Positions 1 through 9,266 of a stretch of DNA of 64,000 nucleotides are shown here, one piece after another. Under the pieces are notes generated by a model. It saw only the letters and a list, made by a program, of their open reading frames with translations. It ran no database searches and was not told the DNA's origin. Position numbers and translations under genes: made by a program. Every line of letters begins with the position of its first letter. Within the stretch, counting starts at the first letter, position 1. Source of the stretch: Bradyrhizobium sp. RP6 (GTDB taxonomy: Bacteria > Pseudomonadota > Alphaproteobacteria > Rhizobiales > Xanthobacteraceae); contig NZ_RQIT01000014.1 in assembly GCF_003837805.1 (NCBI RefSeq), forward strand, positions 124,001 to 188,000. Direction: 5' to 3'.

Positions 1-8
1 GCCTAAAG

Positions 9-728
9 TCACACTGCGCAGTAGCGCTCCTGGATATCCTTGTCCGCGAGCAGCGCCGCCGCGCTGCTCTGATGCACGACCTCACCTTGATCAATAATGA
101 CGGCGCGGTCGGCCAGCCGCAACGCCCATTCAACGTTCTGCTCCACCAGCAGCAGCGTCTTGCCCTCGTCGCGCAGGCGGCGGAACAGCACGCCCATCTC
201 CTCGACGAGGACTGGCATGATGCCCTCCGAGGGCTCGTCAAGCAGGATCATTCTGGGCTTTGCGATCAGCGCGCGCGCAATCGCCAGCATCTGCTGTTCT
301 CCGCCCGAGAGCGTCACGCCCTCCTGATCGAGACGCTCCTTCAGGCGCGGGAAGGTCTCGGCGATCTCGTCGATCGCCGCGCGCTCCTCGATATCGGCGC
401 CGGCCGCGACGAGACCGAGCCGCAAATTCTCGCGCACGGACAGGCCGGAGACAATGCGGCGTTCCTCGGGCACGTAAGCGAGGCCGAGATGGAAGCGCTG
501 ATGCGCGCGGAGCGGCAACAATTCACTGTCGGCGAAGCGCACGCGGCCCGTCGCCCTTGGCATCAGGCCCATCATCGCGCGCAAAGTCGTGGTCTTCCCG
601 GCGCCGTTGCGGCCGACCAGGGCGACCACCTCGCCCGGGTCCACATGCAGCGAGATGCCATGAAGGACATGGCTGGTGCCGTACCAGGCATGGAGATCGT
701 CGATTTCGAGCAGCGCGGTCTCAGCCAT
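9..728 (-). CDS. livF: Branched-chain amino acid-type ABC transporter ATPase (LivF family)
   Basis: Cytoplasmic ATPase that would energise uptake through the neighbouring LivH/LivM permeases. Seen: Walker A GRNGAGKT at residues 39-46, signature LSGGEQQ at 140-146, Walker B ILLDEP at 161-166, and the short ~240-residue length typical of LivF. The ATG at 728 is preferred over an in-frame GTG at 737; either overlaps the end of livG, so translation is probably coupled. It is the last gene of an eight-gene minus-strand operon that begins with molybdenum hydroxylase subunits. The cargo is therefore probably the hydroxylase substrate or a related acid or amide rather than leucine, which is an inference from context. 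Confidence 0.93.
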   Translation of the reverse strand: MAETALLEIDDLHAWYGTSHVLHGISLHVDPGEVVALVGRNGAGKTTTLRAMMGLMPRATGRVRFADSELLPLRAHQRFHLGLAYVPEERRIVSGLSVRENLRLGLVAAGADIEERAAIDEIAETFPRLKERLDQEGVTLSGGEQQMLAIARALIAKPRMILLDEPSEGIMPVLVEEMGVLFRRLRDEGKTLLLVEQNVEWALRLADRAVIIDQGEVVHQSSAAALLADKDIQERYCAV

Positions 729-1476
729 AGCCTTCACTCTGTCCGAGATAGACCCGGCGGACCTCCGGATTGCTCCTGATCTCGTCGGGCGCGCCGTCCG
801 CCAGCAGGCGGCCGTGATGCAGCACCACGACTCGCTTACTGAGCCCCAGCACCATCTTCATCTTGTGCTCCACCAGGAGCACGGTGCGCTTGTCGGCGAG
901 GCGCTCGAGCAGAGCGACCATGTCCTTGGTTTCTTCCGGCCCCATGCCGGCGGTCGGTTCGTCCAGCAGGAGCAATTCCGGCTCGGCGACCAACGCGATC
1001 GCGATCTCCAGTGCGCGCTGCTGGCCATGCGACAGGAATTTCGCCAGTTCGTTCCGCCTAGCCAGCAGCCCGACTGCGTCGAGCGCGGCGTCTGCGCGCC
1101 CATTCAGTTCAACGAGCCGGGCGCGGTTGCGCCAGATGTCGTAGCTTACGATCAGCGCCTGGGCTGCCACGCGCACGTTCTCGTGCACGGACAGATCCGG
1201 AAAGATGTTCGTGATCTGGTAGGAGCGCGAGATTCCCTGATGCACGAAGCGATGCTGCGGCAGGCCGTTCAGCTCACGACCCCTGAAATGCAGCTTGCCC
1301 GAGGTCGGCGTCAGCGCGCCCGAGAGGATGTTGAAGAAGGTGCTCTTGCCGGCGCCGTTCGGCCCGATGATCGAAGTCAGCTGTCCGGCCGCAAAGGACA
1401 CGGTGATGCCTTCGAGCGCGACGAAGCCGCCAAAGCGCTTGCCGATGCCTTCGGCGCGAAGCAATTCACCACTCAT
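721..1476 (-). CDS. livG: Branched-chain amino acid-type ABC transporter ATPase (LivG family)
   Basis: Second ATPase of the Liv-type importer, pairing with LivF beneath the LivH/LivM permeases. Seen: Walker A GPNGAGKS at residues 38-45, signature LSHGQQR, Walker B LLLLDEP followed by TAGMGPEE, and LivG-like length (251 residues). An open frame continues upstream to 1581, but the ATG at 1476 is chosen because it makes a 4-bp overlap with the livM stop and starts directly before the conserved LLRAEGIGKRFGG segment. Confidence 0.93.
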   Translation of the reverse strand: MSGELLRAEGIGKRFGGFVALEGITVSFAAGQLTSIIGPNGAGKSTFFNILSGALTPTSGKLHFRGRELNGLPQHRFVHQGISRSYQITNIFPDLSVHENVRVAAQALIVSYDIWRNRARLVELNGRADAALDAVGLLARRNELAKFLSHGQQRALEIAIALVAEPELLLLDEPTAGMGPEETKDMVALLERLADKRTVLLVEHKMKMVLGLSKRVVVLHHGRLLADGAPDEIRSNPEVRRVYLGQSEGYG

Positions 1477-2471
1477 CGCCGCGCCTTTCCGATGCCGAGC
1501 GCATCGAGCAGCGTTCCCCAGATGCCCTTGGGTAGGAACAGCACGAACAGCACGAAGATCGCACCAACGATGATTTGCCAATGCGGCGTCCAGAGCGAGA
1601 TCACGTCCTCCAGGATCAGGAAGCTGGCAGCACCAACGAACGGCCCGAAGAAGCTGCTGGCGCCGCCGAGCAACACCATCATCACGATCATGCCCGAGGT
1701 CTGGTAGTGCAGGATGTCCAGTGGCACGATCGACAGATGCAGTGCCAGCATGCAGCCGCCGAGCGATGAGATCGCGCCCGACAGCATGAACACGACCAGC
1801 TTGCTGCGTTCGACGTCATAGCCGCAGGCCCGTGCCCGCTGCTCGTTCTCGCGGATCGCCTCGATGACGGCCCCAAAAGGTGAGTTCAGGATGCGCGACT
1901 GGAACCACATCGCGAGCGCCGCGAACGCCATCAGCACGTAATATTTGTTGACGGGATCCAGGAAATTGACCTGAAGGCCGAACAGGCTGATGCGGTCGAC
2001 CGTGAAGCCCCGCAGCCCGTTCTCGCCGCCGGTGAAGGAGGCCGCCTGGAGCGCGACGTAATAGACGAGTTGCGCCAAGGCCAGCGTTACCATCGAGAAA
2101 TAGATGCCGCGGGTGCGCGTCGAGACCACGCCGATCGCGGCGGCCAGGCAAGTGCTGAGGAGTACGGCAACCGGTACGGCGGCGAACCAGGGCATGCCGT
2201 AGCGTCCGATCGCGATGCCCGTGAAATAGGCGCCTGCACCGAAGAACGCCGCCTGGCCAAACGACAACAGGCCCGTGTAGCCGAACAGCAGATTGTAGCC
2301 CATCACCACCACGCCGTAGATCAGGACGTTGACGGCCAGCGCCTTCGATGGCAGCAGCCAGGGCAGCAATGCAAGCACGGCAATGGAGAGCAGAACACGC
2401 TGGTCGAGGAGCCAGCCGAGCCCGCTGGAGGCGGGTTTGGTGAGCGCTTCGCTACTCGAAGGTCCCGTCAC
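1473..2471 (-). CDS. livM: Branched-chain amino acid-type ABC permease (LivM family)
   Basis: Inner-membrane permease of the first Liv-type system. The 332-residue product is strongly hydrophobic with many membrane segments. It carries the LivM hallmark NLLFGYTGLLSFGQAAFFGAGAY region near residues 60-80 and the EAA-like stretch around IRENEQRARACGYDV. It overlaps livH and livG by 4 bp at each end, as expected for tightly coupled operon genes. Confidence 0.92.
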   Translation of the reverse strand: MTGPSSSEALTKPASSGLGWLLDQRVLLSIAVLALLPWLLPSKALAVNVLIYGVVVMGYNLLFGYTGLLSFGQAAFFGAGAYFTGIAIGRYGMPWFAAVPVAVLLSTCLAAAIGVVSTRTRGIYFSMVTLALAQLVYYVALQAASFTGGENGLRGFTVDRISLFGLQVNFLDPVNKYYVLMAFAALAMWFQSRILNSPFGAVIEAIRENEQRARACGYDVERSKLVVFMLSGAISSLGGCMLALHLSIVPLDILHYQTSGMIVMMVLLGGASSFFGPFVGAASFLILEDVISLWTPHWQIIVGAIFVLFVLFLPKGIWGTLLDALGIGKARR

Positions 2472-3343
2472 GCGGTCCTCCCTCTCACGCCGAACAGGCC
2501 TTGCGGGCGGATCAGCAGCACCACCGCCATCAGCGCGAACATGACGATGGTCGCCATCTCCGGCGCGAACAGCGCCACCATGCTGATGGATACGCCGACC
2601 ATGAGACCAGCTACGACTGCGCCAACGATCGAGCCGAGCCCGCCGATGACGGTCACCACGAAGGCTTCCGCCAGAACCAGCGAGCCCATCTCCGGATTCA
2701 CGCTGCGCATGGGCCCGGCGAGCACGCCGCCGAGCGCGGCAAGCCCAACGCCGAGCCCGAAGATCGCGAGCCAGACCCGTCCAATATCGACGCCCAGCAC
2801 CTGCATGATGGTCGGATCGCGCGCGCCGGCGCGCACGATCAGGCCGACGCGGGTCTTCTCCAGCGTCAGCCAGAGCGCCAGCAGCACCACCGCCACGAGC
2901 ACGATGACGAACAGGCGATAGCGCGGGAAGAAGCCGATTCCGAGATCGAGCACGCCGATCAGCTGCGGCGGCGTCGGAAAAGGAATGCCGTCACTGCCGA
3001 ACACGATGCGCACGCCCTCGACCAGGATGTAGCTGAGGCCGAAGGTGAGCAGCAGCGGGTCGTCGATCGAGCGTCCATACAGTCTCCTGATCAGCACGAA
3101 CTCGATCAGCATGCCGAAGGCGCCGATCAAAATAGGTGCGAGCAGCAGCCCCCACCAGAAGCTCCCAGTGAGCGATGCCAGATACAGCCCCGCATAGGCC
3201 CCGATCATGAACAGCGCGCCGTGGGCGAAGTTGACCACCCCGAGCATGCCGAACACGATCGTCAGCCCAAGCGCAGTGATCACCAGGACCGCCCCAAGGG
3301 CGATCCCGGAGAGAAGCTGCATGATGATCAGCGACAGGTCCAT
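2468..3343 (-). CDS. livH: Branched-chain amino acid-type ABC permease (LivH family)
   Basis: Inner-membrane permease partner of LivM. The 291-residue polytopic protein has the LivH signature LGVVNFAHGALFMIGAY near residues 33-50 and the GLGSIVGAVVAGLMVG motif near the C-terminus. It starts 11 bp after the binding-protein gene and overlaps livM by 4 bp. Confidence 0.92.
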   Translation of the reverse strand: MDLSLIIMQLLSGIALGAVLVITALGLTIVFGMLGVVNFAHGALFMIGAYAGLYLASLTGSFWWGLLLAPILIGAFGMLIEFVLIRRLYGRSIDDPLLLTFGLSYILVEGVRIVFGSDGIPFPTPPQLIGVLDLGIGFFPRYRLFVIVLVAVVLLALWLTLEKTRVGLIVRAGARDPTIMQVLGVDIGRVWLAIFGLGVGLAALGGVLAGPMRSVNPEMGSLVLAEAFVVTVIGGLGSIVGAVVAGLMVGVSISMVALFAPEMATIVMFALMAVVLLIRPQGLFGVRGRTA

Positions 3344-3354
3344 CGTGACAGGCT

Positions 3355-4596
3355 TCAGGTCGCGTGGCCGAGTTCGCTGCAGCTGCGCAGCATGTCGTCG
3401 GTCCCCGCGTCGTTGGCCAGGATCGCGAACAGATCGTTCTCATTTACCATGGCGGACTTCTTCTTGGACTCCAGCACCAGCACCGACTGCACCGACTGGT
3501 GGTCGCATTTCCGGTAATGCTGCGGGCCCTTGGTCAGATCATATTGCAGCTTCTCCAGGGCATCGACGACCTTGTCGGTCTCGGTGCCGCCGGCGGCCTG
3601 CATGGCGGCCAGCAGCGATCCGACGCCGGAATACCCGTAGGCGCCATAGTCGGTCGGAATCGCCCCGCCGTTGGCGGCCTTGAACGCTGCGTTGAACGCG
3701 GCCGCCGACTTGCTCTGCGTCTCCAGGCCCCAATAATAGTTGGCGCCACCGACCACGCCCTCGAACACGTCGGGACCGACCGCGAGCCGCTGGTTGTGCA
3801 GGATGACGGGCACGACGATCTTCATCTGCTGCTTGACGCCGAAGTCTACGGCTTGCTTGATGGCGTTTGCCTGGTCACGGCCGAAATTGGAGATGCACAA
3901 TACATCCGGCCGCATCGACATCAGGCGCGGCATGAAGGTGGAATAGTCGGCGGCGCCGAACGGATGCAGGATCTCGCCGACACTGTCCGCACCGATCACG
4001 GTCTGAGCGCGCTTGAAGCCGCGCAGCATCTCGTGACCGTACGCATAGTCGGCGACGAGATGAGCGACCTTCATCCCCTTCTTCAGCGTCTGTCGTGCCA
4101 CGGCCGCGGTCGTCATGTGCGGGTTCAGCGCCTCGTGAAAGGTATATTTGCTGAAGTCCTTGGCCTCATTGATGGTGTCGGACTGGCTGATCGAGACGTA
4201 GATCACGCCGCGGGCGCGGGTGACCTCGTTGACCGCCAGTTGCACCGCGCTGGAGAGCGCGCCGACCACGGCATGGACCTTGTCCTTCTCGATCAGCTCG
4301 AGCGTGCGGGTCGCGGCTTCACCGGCATTCAGCTTGTCGTCGCGCACCAGCAGCTCGACCTTGCGGCCGGCAACGCCACCCTTGTCATTGACCAGCTTCA
4401 CCGCGAGCTCGGCGCATTTGACCTGATCGCGCGCTTCGGCAGCGAACGGCCCGGTCAGCGGCGTGGGGAAGCCGATGCGGATCGTCTCGTCGGCGGCGCG
4501 GCCGAGCCGCGGCATGGCGGGCAGGGCTGCGCTGGCCGAGAGGCCGGCGAGCGTGGTGCGGCGGGTTATCTTCGGGGTCGAACCGGATTTGGGCAT
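3355..4596 (-). CDS. ABC transporter periplasmic substrate-binding protein (LivJ/LivK type)
   Basis: Periplasmic receptor of the first Liv-type importer, 413 residues, with the type I periplasmic-binding fold expected from the IRIGFPTPLTGPFA start of the mature region. The N-terminus has a twin-arginine-like signal (ITRRTTLAGLSASAALPAMP, RR at residues 12-13). The ATG at 4596 is chosen over the longer open frame because GGAGGA precedes it and the signal starts there. It lies 23 bp downstream of the molybdenum hydroxylase large subunit. The ligand cannot be read from the sequence; the operon suggests the hydroxylase substrate or product. Confidence 0.9.
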   Translation of the reverse strand: MPKSGSTPKITRRTTLAGLSASAALPAMPRLGRAADETIRIGFPTPLTGPFAAEARDQVKCAELAVKLVNDKGGVAGRKVELLVRDDKLNAGEAATRTLELIEKDKVHAVVGALSSAVQLAVNEVTRARGVIYVSISQSDTINEAKDFSKYTFHEALNPHMTTAAVARQTLKKGMKVAHLVADYAYGHEMLRGFKRAQTVIGADSVGEILHPFGAADYSTFMPRLMSMRPDVLCISNFGRDQANAIKQAVDFGVKQQMKIVVPVILHNQRLAVGPDVFEGVVGGANYYWGLETQSKSAAAFNAAFKAANGGAIPTDYGAYGYSGVGSLLAAMQAAGGTETDKVVDALEKLQYDLTKGPQHYRKCDHQSVQSVLVLESKKKSAMVNENDLFAILANDAGTDDMLRSCSELGHAT

Positions 4597-4619
4597 GATT
4601 TCCTCCAACTGTCTTTTTT

Positions 4620-6995
4620 CTAGAAACGCTTCAGGGCTTTCAGGACTTTGGTCGGCGTAATCGGGATCGCATTGATCGTGGCAGCGAACGGCGCGAGCGC
4701 ATCGTTGACGGCATTGAGCACGCAGGCGGACGCTGCCGCGGTGCCGGCCTCGCCGACTCCCTTGGCGCCGAGCTCGGTATCGGCGGTCGGCGTCTCGACA
4801 TGGGTAATGAGGATGTCGGGCATCTCCATCGGCATCGGAACGAGGTAGTCGGCGAGCGAGCCGTTCACGAGCTGGCCTGTGTCGCTGTAGCGGCATTCCT
4901 CGAACAGCGCCGCGCCCAGCCCCTGCACGATACCGCCGCGCAGCTGCTCGTCCACCAGCATCGGATTGATGACCCGGCCGCAATCCTCGACGATGAAATG
5001 CTTCAGGAGCCTGATGAATCCAGTGTCGACATCGACCTCCAGCGAGCAGCCTTGAATGCCGTTGGTGAAGGCGAATGGATAGCCCTGCGGCGCAAAGTGG
5101 TGGCTGACGGTAAGTTGTGCCTGCGTGCCCGGCGGTAGCGTATCAGAGCGGAAATAGGCGATGCGCGCGATCTCCGCGATCGGCATCCGCTGGTTTCGCG
5201 TGCCTGCGTCGACGACCTCGCCATCGACGATGTCCAGCGCCGACGGTTGCTCCTGAAGGATCAGCGCGGCGATTTCCAGAATGTTGCGCTTGAGCGCGCG
5301 CGTCGCCTGGAGCGCGGTCTCGCCGCCGATGCCGGCGCCGCGGCAGGCCCAGGTGGCGCCGCCATGCGGCGTCACCTCGGTATCGCCGGTGATGACCTTG
5401 ACATGCTCCTGCGCTAGGCCGAGCTGATCGGCCACGATCTGACTGATGATCGCCTCGGTGCCCTGCCCCTGCTCGGTGACCGAGATCAGGCAGCGCACCT
5501 CGCCCGACGGCGTCAGGCTGACGATCGCCCCGTCCTGCGAAGAAATGCGTGCGCCGCCGACGCCATAGAACGCCGGGCTGGGATTAGTGATCTCGACAAA
5601 GGTGGCAATGCCGATGCCTCGGTAGACGCCGCGCTTGCGCAACTCTGCCTGCTCGGCACGCAAGTCGTCGTAGCCCATCATCTCGTGCAGGCGCTTGAGG
5701 CACGCCTGATGCGACAGTGCCTCGAAGCGGTATCCGGTCGGCGACGTCTGCGGATAGGCATCATCGGCGATCACGTTCTGCGCGCGGATGGCGAAAGGAT
5801 CGAGGCCGAGCTTCGCCGCCGCCATATCGACCATGCGCTCGGTGACGGCGCAGGCGATGGGATGGCCGACGGCGCGATACTGGCTGGTCTGTACCTTGTT
5901 CTGGAAGATCACCTCCAGTGTGGCGCGGTAGTTCCTGAAGCGATAGGGCGCACCGATCAGGCGGATTACCTGATTGCCCTCGACCACGCTGGTGCGTGGA
6001 TAGGTCGAGAACGCGCCGATCGCGGTCAGATCCAGCACGTCCATCGCGAGAATCTCGCCCTTGGTGTCGAGCGCCATGCGGGCGCGGACGCGGTGCTCGC
6101 GGGCGTGAATGTCGGAGACGAACGACTCGATGCGGTCGGCGACATACTTCACGGGACGGCCGAGTAGGATCGAAAGGCCGACCACCGCCATGTCCTCGTG
6201 ATAGACATGCAGCTTCATTCCGAAAGAGCCGCCGATGTCGGTCGCGATCACGCGAACACGGGCTTCCGGGATGCCATAGTGGCGCGAATAGAGGTCTTGG
6301 AACTGGTAGGGCGTCTGGGTGCCATGGTGCACGGTCAGCATCCCGGCGGCGGGATCATAATCTGCGACGATGGCACGCGGCTCCAGCGTCACCGCGGTAT
6401 GGCGGCCGAAGAAAAATTCCTCCTCCACCACATGGGCTGCATGCGCGAAGGCGTCATCGACGGTGCCGCTGTCGAGCTGGCTGCGGAAGCAGATATTGCT
6501 CGCGCTGCCGGGATTGACCTGCGGGCCGCCGGCCTCACGTGCGACGTCGATGTCGACGACAGCGGGAAGGTCCTCGTAGTCGACTTCGATCAGCTCCAGC
6601 GCATCCTCGGCGATCGCACGGCTCTCGGCGACGACGGCGACCACCGCCTGTCCGGCCCAGACCACGCGATCCAGCGGCAGCGGCAATTGCGGCGCGGATG
6701 TCATGCCCTTGAAATGATCGAGTGTCCCGGTCCAGGCCGTGCAGATCTTTGCGAGATCCGCACCGGTCGCGACGAGATGCACGCCTTCCAGCACACGCGC
6801 CTCGTCGGCATTGATCGAAACGATCGTCGCGTGGGCACGCGGACTGCGCAGGAACGCAGCATAGAGCATGCGCGGCAGACGGAGGTCGCTGACATATCGC
6901 CCGCGACCGGCAAGCAGACGCTTGGCATTCGGCCGCGGCAGGGAACGGCCGATGTAGGAATTCGGGCGGTCGAGCGAGGTCAGAGGCGCCGTCAT
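4620..6995 (-). CDS. Xanthine dehydrogenase/CoxL-family molybdopterin-binding large subunit
   Basis: Catalytic molybdenum subunit (791 residues) of a three-subunit hydroxylase. These enzymes hydroxylate a substrate with water and pass electrons through 2Fe-2S clusters to FAD. Seen: N-terminal YIGRSLPRPNAKRLLAGRGRY typical of aldehyde oxidase/CoxL proteins, TDIGGSFGMK in the middle, and GAKGVGEAGT near the C-terminus carrying the conserved active-site Glu. The CO-dehydrogenase loop AYxCSFR is absent; the equivalent place reads QYRAVGHPIACAV, so CO oxidation is unlikely. Substrate unknown; purine, N-heterocycle or aldehyde are options. It overlaps the small subunit by 4 bp. Confidence 0.93.
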   Translation of the reverse strand: MTAPLTSLDRPNSYIGRSLPRPNAKRLLAGRGRYVSDLRLPRMLYAAFLRSPRAHATIVSINADEARVLEGVHLVATGADLAKICTAWTGTLDHFKGMTSAPQLPLPLDRVVWAGQAVVAVVAESRAIAEDALELIEVDYEDLPAVVDIDVAREAGGPQVNPGSASNICFRSQLDSGTVDDAFAHAAHVVEEEFFFGRHTAVTLEPRAIVADYDPAAGMLTVHHGTQTPYQFQDLYSRHYGIPEARVRVIATDIGGSFGMKLHVYHEDMAVVGLSILLGRPVKYVADRIESFVSDIHAREHRVRARMALDTKGEILAMDVLDLTAIGAFSTYPRTSVVEGNQVIRLIGAPYRFRNYRATLEVIFQNKVQTSQYRAVGHPIACAVTERMVDMAAAKLGLDPFAIRAQNVIADDAYPQTSPTGYRFEALSHQACLKRLHEMMGYDDLRAEQAELRKRGVYRGIGIATFVEITNPSPAFYGVGGARISSQDGAIVSLTPSGEVRCLISVTEQGQGTEAIISQIVADQLGLAQEHVKVITGDTEVTPHGGATWACRGAGIGGETALQATRALKRNILEIAALILQEQPSALDIVDGEVVDAGTRNQRMPIAEIARIAYFRSDTLPPGTQAQLTVSHHFAPQGYPFAFTNGIQGCSLEVDVDTGFIRLLKHFIVEDCGRVINPMLVDEQLRGGIVQGLGAALFEECRYSDTGQLVNGSLADYLVPMPMEMPDILITHVETPTADTELGAKGVGEAGTAAASACVLNAVNDALAPFAATINAIPITPTKVLKALKRF

Positions 6996-7513
6996 CTCGC
7001 GTCTCCGACGCTGCGTGCTTTGGCGACAGCGTCGATGGCGTCGACGATGGCTTCATAGCCGGTACAGCGGCAATAATTTCCCGACAATGCATCACGGATC
7101 GCCTCGCGGCTCGGCTGCGCCATCTGCGAGAGCAACTCGTGGGCGTTGACCAGCATGCCCGGCGTGCAGAAGCCGCATTGCAGCGCGTTGCGGCGATGGA
7201 ATTCGGCCTGGAGGTCGGCGATCGCTCCACTCTCGGTGAGGCCCTCGATCGTATCGATCCTGGCGCCATCCGCTTGCACGGCAAACATCAGGCATGAGTG
7301 CACGGCGCGGCCGTCGACCTGCACCAGGCAGGCGCCGCAGGCCCCCATTTCACAGCCGACATGCGTACCGGTCAGCTCCAATTCGCCACGCAGGCAATCG
7401 ACCAGCGTCTCGCGCGGAGCGACTTCGCAGGCGACCTTGCGGCCATTGACGACGAAGCGAACGCGCACAGTCTCGTCGGCCTCGTCCAGGATGGTTTCTT
7501 CAAAACCGCTCAT
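6992..7513 (-). CDS. 2Fe-2S subunit of molybdenum hydroxylase (CoxS type)
   Basis: Electron-transfer subunit, 173 residues. Both expected cluster motifs are present: plant-ferredoxin-type cysteines C54, C59, C62 and C74 (CEMGACGAC...C), and the helical-domain motif C113, C116, C148, C150 (CGFCTPG...CRC). It passes electrons from the molybdenum site to FAD in the medium subunit. It overlaps both neighbours by 4 bp, and the order medium-small-large is a common CoxMSL arrangement. Confidence 0.95.
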   Translation of the reverse strand: MSGFEETILDEADETVRVRFVVNGRKVACEVAPRETLVDCLRGELELTGTHVGCEMGACGACLVQVDGRAVHSCLMFAVQADGARIDTIEGLTESGAIADLQAEFHRRNALQCGFCTPGMLVNAHELLSQMAQPSREAIRDALSGNYCRCTGYEAIVDAIDAVAKARSVGDAR

Positions 7514-8391
7514 CCCGCCTCTCCGAGACGGCCGAGCAGACGACCGAGCAACACGCGCGCGAGGTGCAGCCGCATGGCCGGCGGCACCTCGTCGTTCTCG
7601 GGCGGCGCGAGATCACTCTCGAGCGCCGCCTGCGCAGCAGCGATACGTTCCGCATCGAGGCCGAAGCCGATCAGGGCCGCCTCAGCGCCTTTCACTCGCG
7701 TCGGCGTATTGCCGACGGAGAAGAAGGAGATGCGGATGTCGTCGATCCGATCGCTCGTGAAAGTCGCAAGCATGCCACAGCCGACCAGCGCATAATCCCC
7801 GCGCCGCCGCGCCAGTTCGTCGAATGCAAAGCGCTGATCGGCCTTGAACAACGGAACGTAAATTGCAGTGATCAGCTCTCCTGGCTGTAGCGCCGTCTCG
7901 AACAGGTCGACGAAGAAGTCGTCGGCCTTCACGCGCCGACTGCCCGAGGAACCGGCGATCTCGATCTCAGCATCCAGCGCCAAGGTCATCGCGGGAAATT
8001 CGGAAGCCGGATCGGCCAGTGCGACGCTGCCCCCGAACGTGCCGCGGTTGCGGATTGCGGGATGGGCGACGAAGGGAGCCGCGGCATGCAGCAGTGGCGC
8101 AAATTCCGCGATCAGCGGCTCGCTCAGCATCTCGCAGTGGCGCGTCAGCGCGCCGATGCGCAAACAGGCGCCTTCGCGCCTGATGCCGCGCAGCTCGGCG
8201 ATATGCGTGATGTCGATCAGCAGCCGCGGCGCCTGGAGCCGCAGCGACAGCGCCGGCACGAGGCTCTGGCCGCCGGCGATGAAACGCGCATCGTCCCCGG
8301 CGCGCGCGTGAGCGTCCAGCGCCTGGTCGATCGTTGCAGCACGAAAATAGCTGAAAGCCCTCGCCTTCACTGCCGTTTCCTCGAAATCCAT
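7510..8391 (-). CDS. FAD-binding medium subunit of molybdenum hydroxylase (CoxM type)
   Basis: Flavin subunit, 293 residues, first gene of the eight-gene operon. Seen: the FAD-binding AGGQSLVPALSLRL motif (residues ~39-52) and the second flavin motif IRNRGTFGGSVALADPASEFP. The start follows an intergenic region with two palindromic operator candidates shared with the divergent tetR gene. Immediately downstream are the small and large subunits and then the Liv transporter. Confidence 0.94.
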   Translation of the reverse strand: MDFEETAVKARAFSYFRAATIDQALDAHARAGDDARFIAGGQSLVPALSLRLQAPRLLIDITHIAELRGIRREGACLRIGALTRHCEMLSEPLIAEFAPLLHAAAPFVAHPAIRNRGTFGGSVALADPASEFPAMTLALDAEIEIAGSSGSRRVKADDFFVDLFETALQPGELITAIYVPLFKADQRFAFDELARRRGDYALVGCGMLATFTSDRIDDIRISFFSVGNTPTRVKGAEAALIGFGLDAERIAAAQAALESDLAPPENDEVPPAMRLHLARVLLGRLLGRLGEAG

Positions 8392-8414
8392 CGGCTCATC
8401 AGCCGGGAGCCAGA

Positions 8415-8490
8415 TTTGTAACCATCTGGTCTCAAAATCCTGACACGCCGCTGGGAGGCGGTCAACAGGAAATGACCATTTGGTTACAAA
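8415..8490. promoter_or_regulatory. Two dyad operator sites between tetR and the hydroxylase operon
   Basis: Site 1 at 8415-8436 has the form TTTG-N2-ACCA-N2-TGGT-N2-CAAA with all half-site bases symmetric. Site 2 at 8469-8490 keeps ACCA-N2-TGGT-N2-CAAA but its left outer arm is GAAA. Centres are 54 bp apart. TetR proteins usually repress a divergent operon through such dyads, so both the operon start at 8391 and tetR itself (8538) are likely targets. Regulation is inferred; the symmetry is seen. Confidence 0.72.
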
Positions 8491-8537
8491 TGCAGCTTGG
8501 GCTATGAAGGCACCCAGGCGTACGATTCAGCGACGAA

Positions 8538-9260
8538 ATGGCCCGAAAAGCGCAGAAAACGGCGAAACGACCGGTCCGCAAGCGGAGCGAGACCGGCAAC
8601 AAGTCTGCGCCAAAGCGCCGCAATATGCGCGCGGCGGATCGAGAGCGCGCGATCGTGGACGAGGCAATCCGATTCTTTGCGGAGCGCGGCTTCGAAGGCC
8701 AGACCCGCGAGCTAGCCAAGCGCATGGGCATCACGCATTCGGCGATCTACCGTCACTTCCCCAGCAAGGAGGCGCTGATCGAGCGGGTCTACCAGGACGT
8801 CTATCTCAGCCGCTGGTCACCCGATTGGGGACCGATGATCCGGGACCGAGCCTTGCCACTGGAGGCGCGGCTCACCCGTTTCTATCTCGACTATGTCGAG
8901 CGCGTTTTCGAGTACAATTGGGTGCGGATCTTCGTGTTCTCCGGCATGAAGTCGTTCGGCATCACCAGCCGCTATCTCGACATCGTCCGCCGAGAGGTCA
9001 TCGAGCCGGCGGCCGCCGAGCTGCGCCATGAGCTGAAGCTGCCCGACGCAAGAGATCATGCACTGAGCGAACGCGAGACCGAGCTGTTTTGGGGCCTGCA
9101 CGGCCGCATCTTCTATCTCGCGATCCGTAAGTTCATTTACGCAACGCCGATCCCGCCTGATCTCGGCGCCATCGTCCGCGACGCCGTCCAGACCTTCATG
9201 GACGGCGCGAAGACGACGATGCCAAAACTGGTAAGCAGTACGCCCCGGCTCGGCGCTTGA
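8538..9260 (+). CDS. TetR family transcriptional regulator
   Basis: 240-residue regulator with a helix-turn-helix at about residues 57-76 (RELAKRMGITHSAIYRHFPS) and a divergent ligand-binding C-terminal domain. The first ~30 residues are unusually Lys/Arg-rich, an extension before the usual TetR start. It diverges from the molybdenum hydroxylase-Liv operon and shares the two dyads at 8415-8490, so it probably represses that operon until a substrate-derived ligand binds. Ligand unknown. Confidence 0.92.
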   Translation: MARKAQKTAKRPVRKRSETGNKSAPKRRNMRAADRERAIVDEAIRFFAERGFEGQTRELAKRMGITHSAIYRHFPSKEALIERVYQDVYLSRWSPDWGPMIRDRALPLEARLTRFYLDYVERVFEYNWVRIFVFSGMKSFGITSRYLDIVRREVIEPAAAELRHELKLPDARDHALSERETELFWGLHGRIFYLAIRKFIYATPIPPDLGAIVRDAVQTFMDGAKTTMPKLVSSTPRLGA

Positions 9261-9266
9261 CTTCAC

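Noticed and set aside
4620..6995. Calling the large subunit a CO dehydrogenase
   Set aside because: The diagnostic AYxCSFR active-site loop is absent.
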